In this document: one piece after another, positions 8,971 to 16,737 of the stretch
How positions within the stretch are numbered: the first letter of the stretch is position 1
Layout of the letters: every line of letters starts with the position of its first letter
DNA from: Sulfuricella sp.
Lineage (GTDB): Bacteria > Pseudomonadota > Gammaproteobacteria > Burkholderiales > Sulfuricellaceae
Assembly (NCBI GenBank): GCA_028713975.1
Contig: JAQTNE010000003.1
Coordinates: forward strand, 1 to 64,000
Direction: 5' to 3'
DNA: 64,000 nucleotides
Made by a program: the position numbers and the translations under genes
Notes under the pieces: generated by a model
Told to the model about the DNA's origin: nothing
Databases searched by the model: none
The model's input: the letters and a program-made list of their open reading frames with translations, nothing else

Positions 8971-9861
8971 ATGGCATGGCTGTCGCTGAAAATCGAGGCG
9001 GACGAACAAACCGCCGGCGTGCTGAGCGATGTCCTGCTCGACCTGGGTGCGCTGGCCGCAGACATCGAGGACGCCAACGCCGAAACTGCGCGTGAACAGC
9101 CAATTTTCGGCGAACCGGGCGAACCCACCGACAGCCTATGGCAAGACAGCATCGTCAGCGGCCTGTTCGCGGAAGATGCCGACATCCCGGCCATCATCGT
9201 CGCAGCGACAGCAGCCGCACATCTGGCCGAAACCCCGCGCTACCGCGTGGACAAGGTCGAAGAGCAGGACTGGGTGCGACTAACCCAATCCCAGTTCGAC
9301 CCGATCCGGATTTCTCCGCGCCTGTGGATCATCCCGACCTGGCACACGCCGCCCGATCCCGCTGCTATCAACCTGATCCTCGATCCCGGCCTGGCTTTCG
9401 GCACCGGCAGCCACCCCACCACCCATCTCTGCCTGCAATGGCTGGAACGCAACATCCACGGCGGTGAGAGCGTGCTGGACTACGGCTGCGGCTCCGGCAT
9501 CCTGGCGATCGCGGCGCTGAAGCTGGGCGCGGCAAAGGCGCTGGGCGTCGATATCGACCCGCAGGCGGTGGTCGCCAGCAAGCAGAATGCCGAGCAGAAC
9601 CAGGCCAAGGCCGAGTTCTTCCTGCCCGACGACGCGCCCAAAGCCCAGGCCGACATCGTGGTTTCCAATATTCTCGCCAACCCGCTGAAAGTGCTGGCGC
9701 CGATGCTGGCCCAAGCTGTCCGCCCCGGCGGCCAGATTGTGTTGTCGGGTGTTCTGGCCTTCCAGGCGGAAGAAACCCTGGATGTTTACCGGCACTGGTT
9801 CGACATCGACATCGCCGCCGAAATGGACGGGTGGGTGTGCCTGGCGGGCGTAAAAAGGTAA
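8971..9861 (+). CDS. prmA: Ribosomal protein L11 methyltransferase
   Basis: PrmA trimethylates ribosomal protein L11. The 296-residue protein has the N-terminal L11-recognition domain, a linker with WVRLTQSQFDPIRISPRLWI, the diagnostic DPGLAFGTGSHPTTHLCL, and the SAM-binding motif VLDYGCGSGILAIAALKLGA. The post-I motif DIDPQAV and the VVSNILANPL motif follow. It is in the usual place after accC and starts with MAWLSL after GGAGG-like sequence. Confidence 0.95.
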   Translation: MAWLSLKIEADEQTAGVLSDVLLDLGALAADIEDANAETAREQPIFGEPGEPTDSLWQDSIVSGLFAEDADIPAIIVAATAAAHLAETPRYRVDKVEEQDWVRLTQSQFDPIRISPRLWIIPTWHTPPDPAAINLILDPGLAFGTGSHPTTHLCLQWLERNIHGGESVLDYGCGSGILAIAALKLGAAKALGVDIDPQAVVASKQNAEQNQAKAEFFLPDDAPKAQADIVVSNILANPLKVLAPMLAQAVRPGGQIVLSGVLAFQAEETLDVYRHWFDIDIAAEMDGWVCLAGVKR

Positions 9862-9865
9862 GACC

Positions 9866-10888
9866 ATGGCGATGATCACCACCTGCCCGGCCTGCCGCAC
9901 CCGTTTCAGGGTAACCCCGGAGCAGTTGGCGGCGCACGGCGGGGACGTGCGTTGCGGGCGTTGCGCCAAGATATTCATCGCCAATAATTATCTGGAACAC
10001 GAACCTGAAGCGATAGAACCTGAAGAAGAGGCGACGGTTCGGGCCGAAAGCGCCCTTGACGAGATAACAACGGTCGAGGCCGAAAGCATTGCCGGGGATG
10101 AGCCACCGCCCGCGGAAGAAACGCCGCCGCAACTTGAGGCCGCGGAAGAGTTCCAGCTCCCGGAAGAAACGCCCGAGGAGGCGCGCGCCCCGCAAGACGA
10201 AGAGACCGCCATTGAAATGCCCGAATTGGGGCAAATGGCTTCGGATGAGACGATAGCGTCCGCTCCGGCGGAAGAAATTGGCGCAGAAGAACCGTCCTCC
10301 GCCACGCCCAACCCCGCCCAGGATGAACCCCTGGACTTGGTTTTTCCCGATTGGGAGACACCCGGGGATGCACCGGTAGAAGAACAAAAAACCATCCCTG
10401 AAAAAAAACGCGGCCTTTTCTGGCCGTGGCTGCTGGGCGCCATTCTTCTCCTGGCCGGACTGGGCGGGCAGGGCTTATATTTTTTCCGCTCCGACCTCGC
10501 GGCCCGCCACCCCGAATTCAAGCCATTCTTGCAGCGTTTCTGCGATGTGCTGCAATGCAGCATCCGCCTGCCCGCCGACCCCGATCTCCTGAGCATCGAA
10601 GCTTCCAGCCTCGAGGCCGATCCGGTGCAGGCATCCCAGATCACACTCAACGCCATTCTGCGCAACCGGGCCAAGCTGCCCCAGGAATACCCGCAGCTCG
10701 AGCTGGCCTTGACCGATATCCAGGACCAGATAATTGCACGGCGAATTTTCTCGCCCAAGGAATACGCCAAGGCCGCCGATCTGAGCAAAGGCATGCCCGC
10801 CAATGAGGAAATGACGGTGAAGCTCTACCTCGATCTGGGCGACCTGTCGGCGGCGGGCTATCGGGTTTTCCTGTTTTATCCGAAATAA
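9866..10888 (+). CDS. Zinc-ribbon, DUF3426 membrane protein
   Basis: The 340-residue protein starts with a MJ0042-type zinc ribbon (CPACRTRFRVTPEQL ... VRCGRCAKIF, two CxxC pairs). A strongly acidic Glu/Ala/Pro-rich stretch follows (~45-165), then one transmembrane segment (~185-205, LFWPWLLGAILLLAGLGGQG) and a C-terminal DUF3426 domain that would be periplasmic. The family commonly follows prmA in betaproteobacteria; its function is not known. It starts four bases after prmA and ends the aroQ-accBC-prmA run. Confidence 0.88.
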   Translation: MAMITTCPACRTRFRVTPEQLAAHGGDVRCGRCAKIFIANNYLEHEPEAIEPEEEATVRAESALDEITTVEAESIAGDEPPPAEETPPQLEAAEEFQLPEETPEEARAPQDEETAIEMPELGQMASDETIASAPAEEIGAEEPSSATPNPAQDEPLDLVFPDWETPGDAPVEEQKTIPEKKRGLFWPWLLGAILLLAGLGGQGLYFFRSDLAARHPEFKPFLQRFCDVLQCSIRLPADPDLLSIEASSLEADPVQASQITLNAILRNRAKLPQEYPQLELALTDIQDQIIARRIFSPKEYAKAADLSKGMPANEEMTVKLYLDLGDLSAAGYRVFLFYPK

Positions 10889-10984
10889 CGCGGAAAACGG
10901 GATTTGAAGCTCGGGTAGGCTTGACTCCAAGATGGAGCTTCTATTCTGATGGCGCAGGCGCCCCAGATGAATGTCCGTACAGTG

Positions 10985-11473
10985 TTAATAGCAATCAGTA
11001 TAAACTTGGCTCCCGGAGCGACGGCTTATGCAATTTAAAGGTCGTCTCTGCACCGGTTGACTAGATCGAACAAGCTGTGAAATTTCATTATCCCTTTTGG
11101 TAATCAGATATAGCCCTTGGTCTTTGCTGATTTTTCCTGTGTCGCATGCTTGTGCGACCTGTGCTGCATACAAATAATATTCTTTGTTATAACTCGTGAT
11201 TTCCAGTCGCTCTTTGTGAAAATCAAATGTACGCTTGATCATTTCCATGCCAGTGATATTGCCGTGTAGCCACTCCTCTTGCATCTGCTCTTCATATGAA
11301 TTCACTTCATTAACCTTGTCGTTATATTCCTTAATTGCTTCACAATTTCCACCAAGAAGCGAATTAAGTCCACATGTCATATCATTCAAGCCATCAAACA
11401 ATCCCGCGTGCGCCACAGAATGGTGGAGCAGCACTGCCAAAATAATGACGCTTTTTTTGAAATAAATTTGCAT
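10985..11473 (-). CDS. Small secreted cysteine-containing protein of unknown function
   Basis: I do not recognise this 162-residue protein. I start at ATG 11471-11473, preceded by AAGGAAA and followed by a good signal peptide (MQIYFKKSVIILAVLLHHSV, cleavage probably after AHA). The mature part has five cysteines: TCGL and NCEA near the start, ACDT in the middle, and a C-terminal NCISRRSGSQVYTDCY in which two cysteines bracket a GxxVxTxC pattern seen in small periplasmic proteins. The middle is helical and charged. An upstream in-frame ATG (11578) would place the signal peptide internally and is less likely. It is the last gene of an AT-rich four-gene minus-strand group. Confidence 0.65.
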   Translation of the reverse strand: MQIYFKKSVIILAVLLHHSVAHAGLFDGLNDMTCGLNSLLGGNCEAIKEYNDKVNEVNSYEEQMQEEWLHGNITGMEMIKRTFDFHKERLEITSYNKEYYLYAAQVAQACDTGKISKDQGLYLITKRDNEISQLVRSSQPVQRRPLNCISRRSGSQVYTDCY

Positions 11474-11567
11474 GCCAATTTCCTTTTGAATTATGCGGTG
11501 TGCATGTTCTGATTTGCTGTGACCACGTAGGCATCCCCCTTCCGGCACTTGGCCCGCTGGTGCAACG

Positions 11568-12077
11568 TTAGAATCCAAGGGCGACCAATAGATTTTCTTT
11601 GGCGTTCTGCGAGGTGAGTTTTGAAAATAGATAATCTGCTACCGGATCTGTAGGCTTATCCGCCAAAGTTGCGACCATTTCGGCAAGCCTTTCTTTTAGC
11701 GTCATGTTGGAGCTAATGTTATCTCGCGATAGCTCTAACAACATTTGAACAATTTGTTCTTGTGACACTTTCAGTGAAACCTTCCTCCAATCCCTTGCGC
11801 CAGCCCACGCTTCAATTTCGTCGTTTCTATATGTAATAGAATCGGTAACAATATCCTCCATTGCCAATGTATTTTTTGAAAAAAACAGCCCCTCATCAGC
11901 CTGTTCCCTGATTTGTTTTTTTGCAGCAGCAATGTATGCTTTCCCGACAAATGCTTCGGCGTTCGGGCATTTTTTGAACTCTTCCCAATCGAAATCCTGA
12001 ATTTTCCCCGCGAGTATTTGACCGCCAAACTTGCCGCCTTTGTCTCTTACCTTAAATTCGATGTCTATCGTATTCAT
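11568..12077 (-). CDS. Hypothetical protein, 169 residues
   Basis: I recognise no family. The protein is soluble, mildly acidic, has no cysteine pair motif and no signal peptide. The N-terminus (MNTIDIEFKVRDKGGKFGGQ) looks like beta strands, and the rest is helical, with a WEEFKKCPNAEAFVGKAYIA segment. An AGGGG ribosome site precedes the ATG. It lies 58 bases after the DUF4258-like gene and 94 bases before the secreted protein, all on the minus strand, so the four genes may share a transcript. Confidence 0.6.
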   Translation of the reverse strand: MNTIDIEFKVRDKGGKFGGQILAGKIQDFDWEEFKKCPNAEAFVGKAYIAAAKKQIREQADEGLFFSKNTLAMEDIVTDSITYRNDEIEAWAGARDWRKVSLKVSQEQIVQMLLELSRDNISSNMTLKERLAEMVATLADKPTDPVADYLFSKLTSQNAKENLLVALGF

Positions 12078-12135
12078 GACTGCCCCTAGAAATAGTTAAA
12101 TTTAAATGAGATAAGTTAATGATTCGTTCTACGAA

Positions 12136-12414
12136 CTATTTTCTTTGAAACCGCCTACTGCGTTTCCCCAAGGTTATGACTGTTCCATCGTGGCTGCTTT
12201 CAACTTTGTAACACTTAAAAAATTCTGACATTCTGCGCACCGGTTCGCGGCCCAATGACTTTTCCATTTCCCTGACGCTTTCTTTAGTAAAAGTGGTGAC
12301 AATCCCTCCATGCCCGTCGTAAAAAGGTTCGCCGAATTCATCAAGCCACCATTCCACGATGGGTGGTATTCCACGTTGCTGTGCGCGTATTTTGGCGTGA
12401 GCTGAATAAATCAT
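12136..12414 (-). CDS. DUF4258-like small protein, possible toxin partner
   Basis: This 92-residue basic protein starts MIYSAHAKIRAQQRGIPP, with the HAxxRxxxRGIP pattern typical of DUF4258-like small proteins, and ends with a strand pair GTVITLGKRSRRFQRK. DUF4258-type proteins share a likely RelE-like small fold and often sit beside ribbon-helix-helix or other antitoxin-like genes, but their activity is mostly untested. Its ATG overlaps the stop of the upstream gene by four bases, with AAGGAAAG as ribosome site inside that gene, so translation is probably coupled. The toxin role is inference. Confidence 0.6.
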   Translation of the reverse strand: MIYSAHAKIRAQQRGIPPIVEWWLDEFGEPFYDGHGGIVTTFTKESVREMEKSLGREPVRRMSEFFKCYKVESSHDGTVITLGKRSRRFQRK

Positions 12415-13034
12415 TTTTTCTTTCCTTCCACTTCAAATAATTGTTTAAGCAAATCGCTGACTTCTGTGCCAGGAACAGAGAAATCATCTAAATAGCACGA
12501 GAACCCCACCCATTTTGGAGAGGGGAAATTCAGAAGGTAAAGTCCGGTTTCGTTCAGATTTTTGACTGCGGTGCGAAGATAAAACAGCGGATCAGAAGAC
12601 ACTTGCTCTATGGCTTGCAAGGGACTAGTGGATAAGGGTTCACAAGGTTTTAGAATCGGATCCGTGACGTCTAGCGGAAGTTCAAGGGTATTCAGAAAGG
12701 CGTTCGGCGACAGAAGAAACAAGATAAGGCGATTAATGAATGCGTCGCGCACCATGTTGGATTCTTTTATTATTTCGTTTAGTTTGTTGGCCGTGATCTT
12801 GTCCACCCCTATGTTTACCGGCACCGTATCGAGCCGTCCCAGTTCGTTGATAATATAGCGCTTCGCTTTTGGGGATAGGCTTTTGCCTTCCATGTCGGTT
12901 GCCAAGTTTTTGGCTTCACTCTGGATCATGTCATTCAAAAACCTGTCGCGCTTGATGTGCAATTTATCAAGTTTGTCATTAAAAGCGGTCATTAAAGGTT
13001 TGTAGACTTTTACTGTTATCTTGGTTTGGTCCAT
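12411..13034 (-). CDS. Tandem ribbon-helix-helix-like protein, possible antitoxin or repressor
   Basis: I do not recognise a named family for this 207-residue protein. Two segments look like ribbon-helix-helix units: residues ~4-40 (strand TKITVKVYKPL, helices to FLNDMIQSE) and ~68-108 (strand TVPVNIGVDKIT, helices to FINRLILFLL). One chain may therefore make the two-fold dimer that RHH repressors normally need two chains for. The C-terminal ~95 residues are unlike a DNA-binding fold and could hold the partner. It has an AAGGGA ribosome site and overlaps the downstream DUF4258-like gene by four bases (ATGA), the order antitoxin-then-toxin common in such pairs. Confidence 0.55.
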   Translation of the reverse strand: MDQTKITVKVYKPLMTAFNDKLDKLHIKRDRFLNDMIQSEAKNLATDMEGKSLSPKAKRYIINELGRLDTVPVNIGVDKITANKLNEIIKESNMVRDAFINRLILFLLSPNAFLNTLELPLDVTDPILKPCEPLSTSPLQAIEQVSSDPLFYLRTAVKNLNETGLYLLNFPSPKWVGFSCYLDDFSVPGTEVSDLLKQLFEVEGKKK

Positions 13035-13071
13035 GGTGATTTCCCTTGTTTATTATTGCTAACCAAGTCAA

Positions 13072-13100
13072 ATGATAGCCCCATAATTTTTGAATTACAA
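13072..13100 (-). promoter_or_regulatory. Predicted sigma-70 promoter for the four-gene unknown operon
   Basis: On the minus strand a -35 TTGTAA (13095-13100) and a -10 TATCAT (13072-13077) are 17 bases apart, in an AT-rich gap 38 bases upstream of the tandem RHH gene. Consensus matches are 4/6 and 5/6. Prediction only. Confidence 0.5.
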
Positions 13101-13154
13101 AGGTTTGCCCGTATAATTTATAGAGGTTTTTGGAAGAATATTTTATCAGGGGCT

Positions 13155-13195
13155 AAGTCCGGCTTTGCAGTCTCCCCATGTGTACAGCCGGATTT
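13155..13195. repeat. Inverted repeat between the unknown operon and the glycine riboswitch
   Basis: Arms AAGTCCGGCT (13155-13164) and AGCCGGATTT (13186-13195) pair over ten positions with one G-T wobble and a 21-base loop. It lies upstream of both divergent promoters and has no T-tract, so it is more like an operator or structural element than a terminator. Confidence 0.4.
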
Positions 13196-13254
13196 ACAAT
13201 CCATCGTTCAGGAGGCCAAAAACAAGAGCGCAACGGCGCCCCTGTTTCCGCTCC

Positions 13255-13284
13255 TTGTCACGACAAGCGTGCATAAGGTATAGT
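13255..13284 (+). promoter_or_regulatory. Predicted promoter of the glycine cleavage operon
   Basis: TTGTCA (13255-13260) and TATAGT (13279-13284) are separated by 18 bases. A start about 7-10 bases later would begin the transcript right before the first riboswitch helix at 13301, which supports the call. Confidence 0.55.
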
Positions 13285-13300
13285 TCACGCTGCTAAAAAC

Positions 13301-13482
13301 CCATGCGGGAGAGTGTGCGAGACCAGCCGCACCGCCGAAGGCGCAAACACCCGTAACCGCTCAGGCATCAGGAACCGCATGGATAGGCAACTCTGGAGAG
13401 CGACGGCTTTTTCAAATGGCCGCCCACCGAAGGGGCACGCGATGGATCGCTCATCGTAATCTCTCAGGTATCAAGGACAGGG
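13301..13482 (+). promoter_or_regulatory. Tandem glycine riboswitch
   Basis: Two consecutive glycine aptamers are visible. The first (13301-13382) is closed by CCATGCGG pairing perfectly with CCGCATGG at 13375-13382 and contains GGGAGAG, CACCGCCGAAGGCGCAA and CGCTCAGGCATCAGGA. The second (about 13390-13482) has CTCTGGAGAG, the highly conserved CACCGAAGGGGCA and AATCTCTCAGGTATCAAGGACAG, closed by CTCTG with CAGGG. The element lies directly upstream of gcvT, the usual target. Glycine binding would favour expression of the cleavage operon through the adjacent terminator; the direction is known for the family, not shown here. Confidence 0.93.
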
Positions 13483-13516
13483 GGGTGAAACCGGATTTCC
13501 GGCTTCACCCTTTTTT
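13483..13516 (+). terminator. Intrinsic terminator forming the riboswitch expression platform
   Basis: A 12-base stem (13483-13494 with 13499-13510, one mismatch) with a four-base loop ATTT is followed by six T. It abuts the 3' strand of the second aptamer's closing helix (CAGGG, 13478-13482), so ligand-dependent folding can compete with or stack against it. It precedes gcvT by 30 bases. Confidence 0.85.
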
Positions 13517-13546
13517 CATCTTCAGGCCCGGGAGCGCTCTAAACCA

Positions 13547-14626
13547 ATGTTGAAACAGACACCACTCAATTCGCTTCACCGCGCCATGGGCGCCCGCATG
13601 GTCGATTTCGGCGGCTGGGACATGCCGGTCAATTACGGCTCGCAGATCGAGGAGCACCACCAGGTGCGGCGCGATGCCGGCATGTTCGACGTCTGCCACA
13701 TGCTGGTGGTGGACGTGACCGGCAGCGGCATCCGCGAATTTCTGCGCCACCTGCTCGCCAACAACGCGGACAAGCTCAAGGAACCCGGCAAGGCGCTGTA
13801 TTCCTGCATGCTCAACCCGAACGGCGGGGTGATCGACGACCTGATCGTGTATTTCATGCGCGAGGACTGGTTCCGCATCGTGGTCAACGCCGGCACGGCG
13901 GAAAAGGATGTGGCGTGGATGGAGCAGCAGCGCGCCGCCCATGCGCCGCAGCTGACCATCAAGCCGCGCCGCGACCTGGCGATGATCGCGGTGCAGGGGC
14001 CGAATGCGCGGGAGAAAACCTGGCAGGCGATTCCCGGTTCGCGCGCCGCGACCGAACCGCTCAAGCCGTTCCAGGCCGCCGAGTTCGCCCAGTATTTCAT
14101 CGGCCGCACCGGCTACACCGGCGAGGATGGTTTCGAGATTATGCTGCCGGTAGCGGAGGCAGGGAGCATGTGGCAGACCCTGCATGACTGCGGCGTTGCC
14201 CCAATCGGCTTGGGCGCGCGCGACACGTTGCGCCTCGAAGCCGGGATGAATCTCTACGGCCAGGACATGGGCGAGGACGTCAACCCGCTCGAAGCCGGCC
14301 TAGCCTGGACTATCGACCTGGTCAGCCCGCGCGACTTCATCGGCAAGCAGGCGCTACTGGCCAAGCCGGCAACCATGCAGATGCTGGGCCTGGTGCTGCT
14401 CGACAAGGGCGTGCTGCGCGGCCACCAGAAAGTGGTTACGCCGCACGGTGTCGGCGAGATCACCAGCGGCAGCTTTTCGCCGACCCTGAACCAATCCATC
14501 GCCTTCGCGCGCATGCCGCAGGCCGTGGCCGTCGGCGATACGGTGCAGGTCGAGATTCGCGACAAACTGCTGAACGCGAAGGTGGTGAAGCTGCCTTTCG
14601 CGCGCAACGGCAAGGCATTGATATAA
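13547..14626 (+). CDS. gcvT: Glycine cleavage system T protein (aminomethyltransferase)
   Basis: GcvT releases ammonia from the aminomethyl-lipoyl H protein and transfers the one-carbon unit to tetrahydrofolate. The 359-residue protein has the family landmarks [22 protein letters not shown], the [13 protein letters not shown] motif and [20 protein letters not shown]. It ends with the barrel domain containing [12 protein letters not shown]. It is the first gene after the glycine riboswitch. Confidence 0.97.
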   Translation: MLKQTPLNSLHRAMGARMVDFGGWDMPVNYGSQIEEHHQVRRDAGMFDVCHMLVVDVTGSGIREFLRHLLANNADKLKEPGKALYSCMLNPNGGVIDDLIVYFMREDWFRIVVNAGTAEKDVAWMEQQRAAHAPQLTIKPRRDLAMIAVQGPNAREKTWQAIPGSRAATEPLKPFQAAEFAQYFIGRTGYTGEDGFEIMLPVAEAGSMWQTLHDCGVAPIGLGARDTLRLEAGMNLYGQDMGEDVNPLEAGLAWTIDLVSPRDFIGKQALLAKPATMQMLGLVLLDKGVLRGHQKVVTPHGVGEITSGSFSPTLNQSIAFARMPQAVAVGDTVQVEIRDKLLNAKVVKLPFARNGKALI

Positions 14627-14631
14627 AGTCA

Positions 14632-14761
14632 TCACCGCGGAGGACGCAGAGGACACGGAGGAAATCCTTTGTTTATTCTGCGAATTTCGGGGCATGACAT
14701 GTTTAATTGGAAGTAGAGTAGGTGTTTCTCCTCTGCGTCCTCCGCGTCCTCTGCGGTGAAA
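14632..14761. repeat. Inverted repeat of nonamer units between gcvT and gcvH
   Basis: The left arm at ~14632-14662 reads caccgcggaggacgcagagg and continues as ~9-base units (gcggaggac, gcagaggac, acggagg). The right arm at ~14730-14761 carries the same units in reverse complement and ends ctctgcggtga. About 65 bases of AT-richer sequence lie between the arms. The element fills nearly the whole gcvT-gcvH gap. Similar purine-rich nonamer repeats are dispersed in other betaproteobacterial genomes as I recall; function unknown. Confidence 0.75.
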
Positions 14762-14783
14762 AATTAACCTTAAGGAGAAAAAT

Positions 14784-15173
14784 ATGAGCATTCCCGCCAA
14801 CCTGAAATACACCAAATCCCACGAGTGGGCCAGACCGGAAGCCGACGGCACGGTAACGGTCGGCATCACCCATCACGCCCAGGAACTGCTGGGCGACATG
14901 GTCTATGTGGAAAACCCGGCGGTTGGCCGCCAGCTCGCCGTCGGCGAAGAGTGCGCGGTGGTGGAGTCGGTCAAGGCCGCTTCCGACGTGTATGCTCCGC
15001 TGGCCGGCGAAGTGGTTGCCGTCAACAGCGCAGTGGCAGACTCGCCCGAACAGATCAACCAGGACGCCTACGCCGCCTGGATGTTCAAGATCAAGCCGAC
15101 CAACCCCGCCGACCTGAACGGCCTGCTCGATGCCACCGCCTATCAGGCCTTGGTCGAAAGCGAAGCACACTAA
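14784..15173 (+). CDS. gcvH: Glycine cleavage system H protein
   Basis: The 129-residue lipoyl carrier shuttles the aminomethyl group between the P and T proteins. The lipoylated lysine is Lys64 in [14 protein letters not shown]; other landmarks are [11 protein letters not shown] at the N-terminus and [13 protein letters not shown]. An AAGGAG ribosome site precedes the ATG. Length and sequence are normal for the family. Confidence 0.97.
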   Translation: MSIPANLKYTKSHEWARPEADGTVTVGITHHAQELLGDMVYVENPAVGRQLAVGEECAVVESVKAASDVYAPLAGEVVAVNSAVADSPEQINQDAYAAWMFKIKPTNPADLNGLLDATAYQALVESEAH

Positions 15174-15181
15174 ACAACGAC

Positions 15182-15268
15182 GGCAAGTGGCGAGTAGCAA
15201 GTAGCGAACGGTTCGCCGAAAGGCGATCAGACAAGCCACTTGCCATTCGCTACTAGCGACTTGCCACC
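15182..15268. repeat. Inverted repeat of GTAGCRA-type heptamers between gcvH and gcvPA
   Basis: The left arm (15182-15211) consists of heptamers gtggcga, gtagcaa, gtagcga. The right arm (~15231-15268) carries imperfect reverse-complement copies (ttcgctactagcgacttgcc). The same unit family builds the inverted repeat in the apaH-rep gap. The arms could pair into a long imperfect hairpin upstream of the gcvPA ribosome site (GGAG at 15274-15277). Confidence 0.8.
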
Positions 15269-15284
15269 ACCTGCGGAGCACAGA

Positions 15285-16694
15285 ATGCCCTTCATCCCCC
15301 ATACCGAAGAAGACATCCAGTCGATGCTGGAAGCCATCGGCACCGCCTCCATCGAAAACCTGTTTGATGAAATCCCGCCCGCGCTGCGCGCCGGGAAACT
15401 CGGGCAGATGCCCGAGGCATTGAACGAGATGGCCATTGGCCGCCTGATGCAGGAACGGGCGGAGCAGGATGGGCGCTATCTGAATTTCATCGGAGCGGGC
15501 GCTTACGAACACCATGTTCCGGCGGCGGTATGGCAGATTGCCGGGCGCGGCGAATTTTACTCCGCCTACACGCCCTATCAGGCCGAAGCCAGCCAGGGCA
15601 CGTTGCAATTGCTGTATGAATTCCAGACCATGATGGCGTCGCTCACCGGCATGGACGTATCCAACGCCAGCCTGTACGACGGCGCTTCCGCCTTGGCGGA
15701 AGCGGTGCTGATGGCGGTGCGGGCGCACAAGACATCACGCCGCATCCTGGTGCCGGCCTGCGTTCACCCGATCTGGCGGCAGGTAGCGGAAGCGCTGGTG
15801 AAAAACCAGGGGATCGAGCTGGTTACCGTGCCTTACTGCACCGGCGGCGGCGACACCGTCGCGGAATCGCTGAAGCATTTCGAGGGCGGCGATTTTGCCG
15901 CGCTGGTGATCCAGCAGCCGAACTTCTTCGGCGTGCTGGAAGAAGTGGACGAGCTGACCAACTGGGCGCACAGCCAGAACATGCTGGTGATCGGCGCCGT
16001 CAACCCGGTTGCGCTCGGCTTGCTCAAGGCACCCGGCCAGTGGGGCGGCAAGGGCGCCGACATCGCGGTGGGCGAAGGCCAGCCGCTGGGCGCGCCGCTT
16101 TCGTCAGGCGGCCCCTACTTCGGATTTCTCTGCTGCAAACAGGCGCTGGCGCGCCAGATACCGGGGCGCGTGGTTGGCCGCACCGTCGATCTGGACGGCA
16201 AGCCCGGCTTCTGTCTCACTTTGCAGGCGCGTGAGCAGCACATCCGCCGCGCCAAGGCGACTTCCAACATCTGCACCAACCAGGGCCTGATGGCGACAAC
16301 GGCGGCAATCCACCTCTCGCTGCTCGGCCAGAGCGGCCTGGAGCGGGTCGCATCGGCCTGCCACGCCAATGCCTCGCTGCTGGTGGAGCAGGCATGCCTG
16401 ATCGCCGGGGTGGAACGGATATTCTCCGAGCCGTTCTTCCACGAAGCCGTGCTCACCTTCGACATGCCGGTCGCCGACGTGTTGCGCGCCATGGAGGCGC
16501 AAGGCATACTGGGCGGGCTGGATCTGACGCCTTATTACCCGGAACTCGGCAACGCGCTGCTGGTATGCGCCACAGAAACGAAGACCGCGGAGGACATCCG
16601 CAAGTTCACGGAAAATCTCGAGCGCATCCTCTCCCGCCACAATTCCGGCCCGGCCTGTACTAGACTTAAACCGACCGCCACCAGCAAGTGGTAA
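15285..16694 (+). CDS. gcvPA: Glycine dehydrogenase (decarboxylating) subunit 1
   Basis: This is the N-terminal half of the split, two-subunit P protein, which decarboxylates glycine with pyridoxal phosphate and loads the H protein. The 469-residue product begins [20 protein letters not shown], the canonical start, with GGAG seven bases upstream. Landmarks include [42 protein letters not shown] and [17 protein letters not shown]-like sequence ([17 protein letters not shown]). The last ~12 residues ([12 protein letters not shown]) are a loose tail. gcvPB follows but only after tpx. Confidence 0.96.
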   Translation: MPFIPHTEEDIQSMLEAIGTASIENLFDEIPPALRAGKLGQMPEALNEMAIGRLMQERAEQDGRYLNFIGAGAYEHHVPAAVWQIAGRGEFYSAYTPYQAEASQGTLQLLYEFQTMMASLTGMDVSNASLYDGASALAEAVLMAVRAHKTSRRILVPACVHPIWRQVAEALVKNQGIELVTVPYCTGGGDTVAESLKHFEGGDFAALVIQQPNFFGVLEEVDELTNWAHSQNMLVIGAVNPVALGLLKAPGQWGGKGADIAVGEGQPLGAPLSSGGPYFGFLCCKQALARQIPGRVVGRTVDLDGKPGFCLTLQAREQHIRRAKATSNICTNQGLMATTAAIHLSLLGQSGLERVASACHANASLLVEQACLIAGVERIFSEPFFHEAVLTFDMPVADVLRAMEAQGILGGLDLTPYYPELGNALLVCATETKTAEDIRKFTENLERILSRHNSGPACTRLKPTATSKW

Positions 16695-16737
16695 TTCATT
16701 CACCAGAACATCAACACCGTTTCCAAGGAGAATACTC

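Noticed and set aside
7594-9009. A 471-codon minus-strand open frame opposite accC.
   Set aside because: Composition mirrors accC codon use, no domain or ribosome site; accC is certain on the other strand.
11474-11578. N-terminal extension of the secreted orphan protein from ATG 11578.
   Set aside because: It would put 35 residues in front of a good signal peptide, and the internal ATG has a clear ribosome site.
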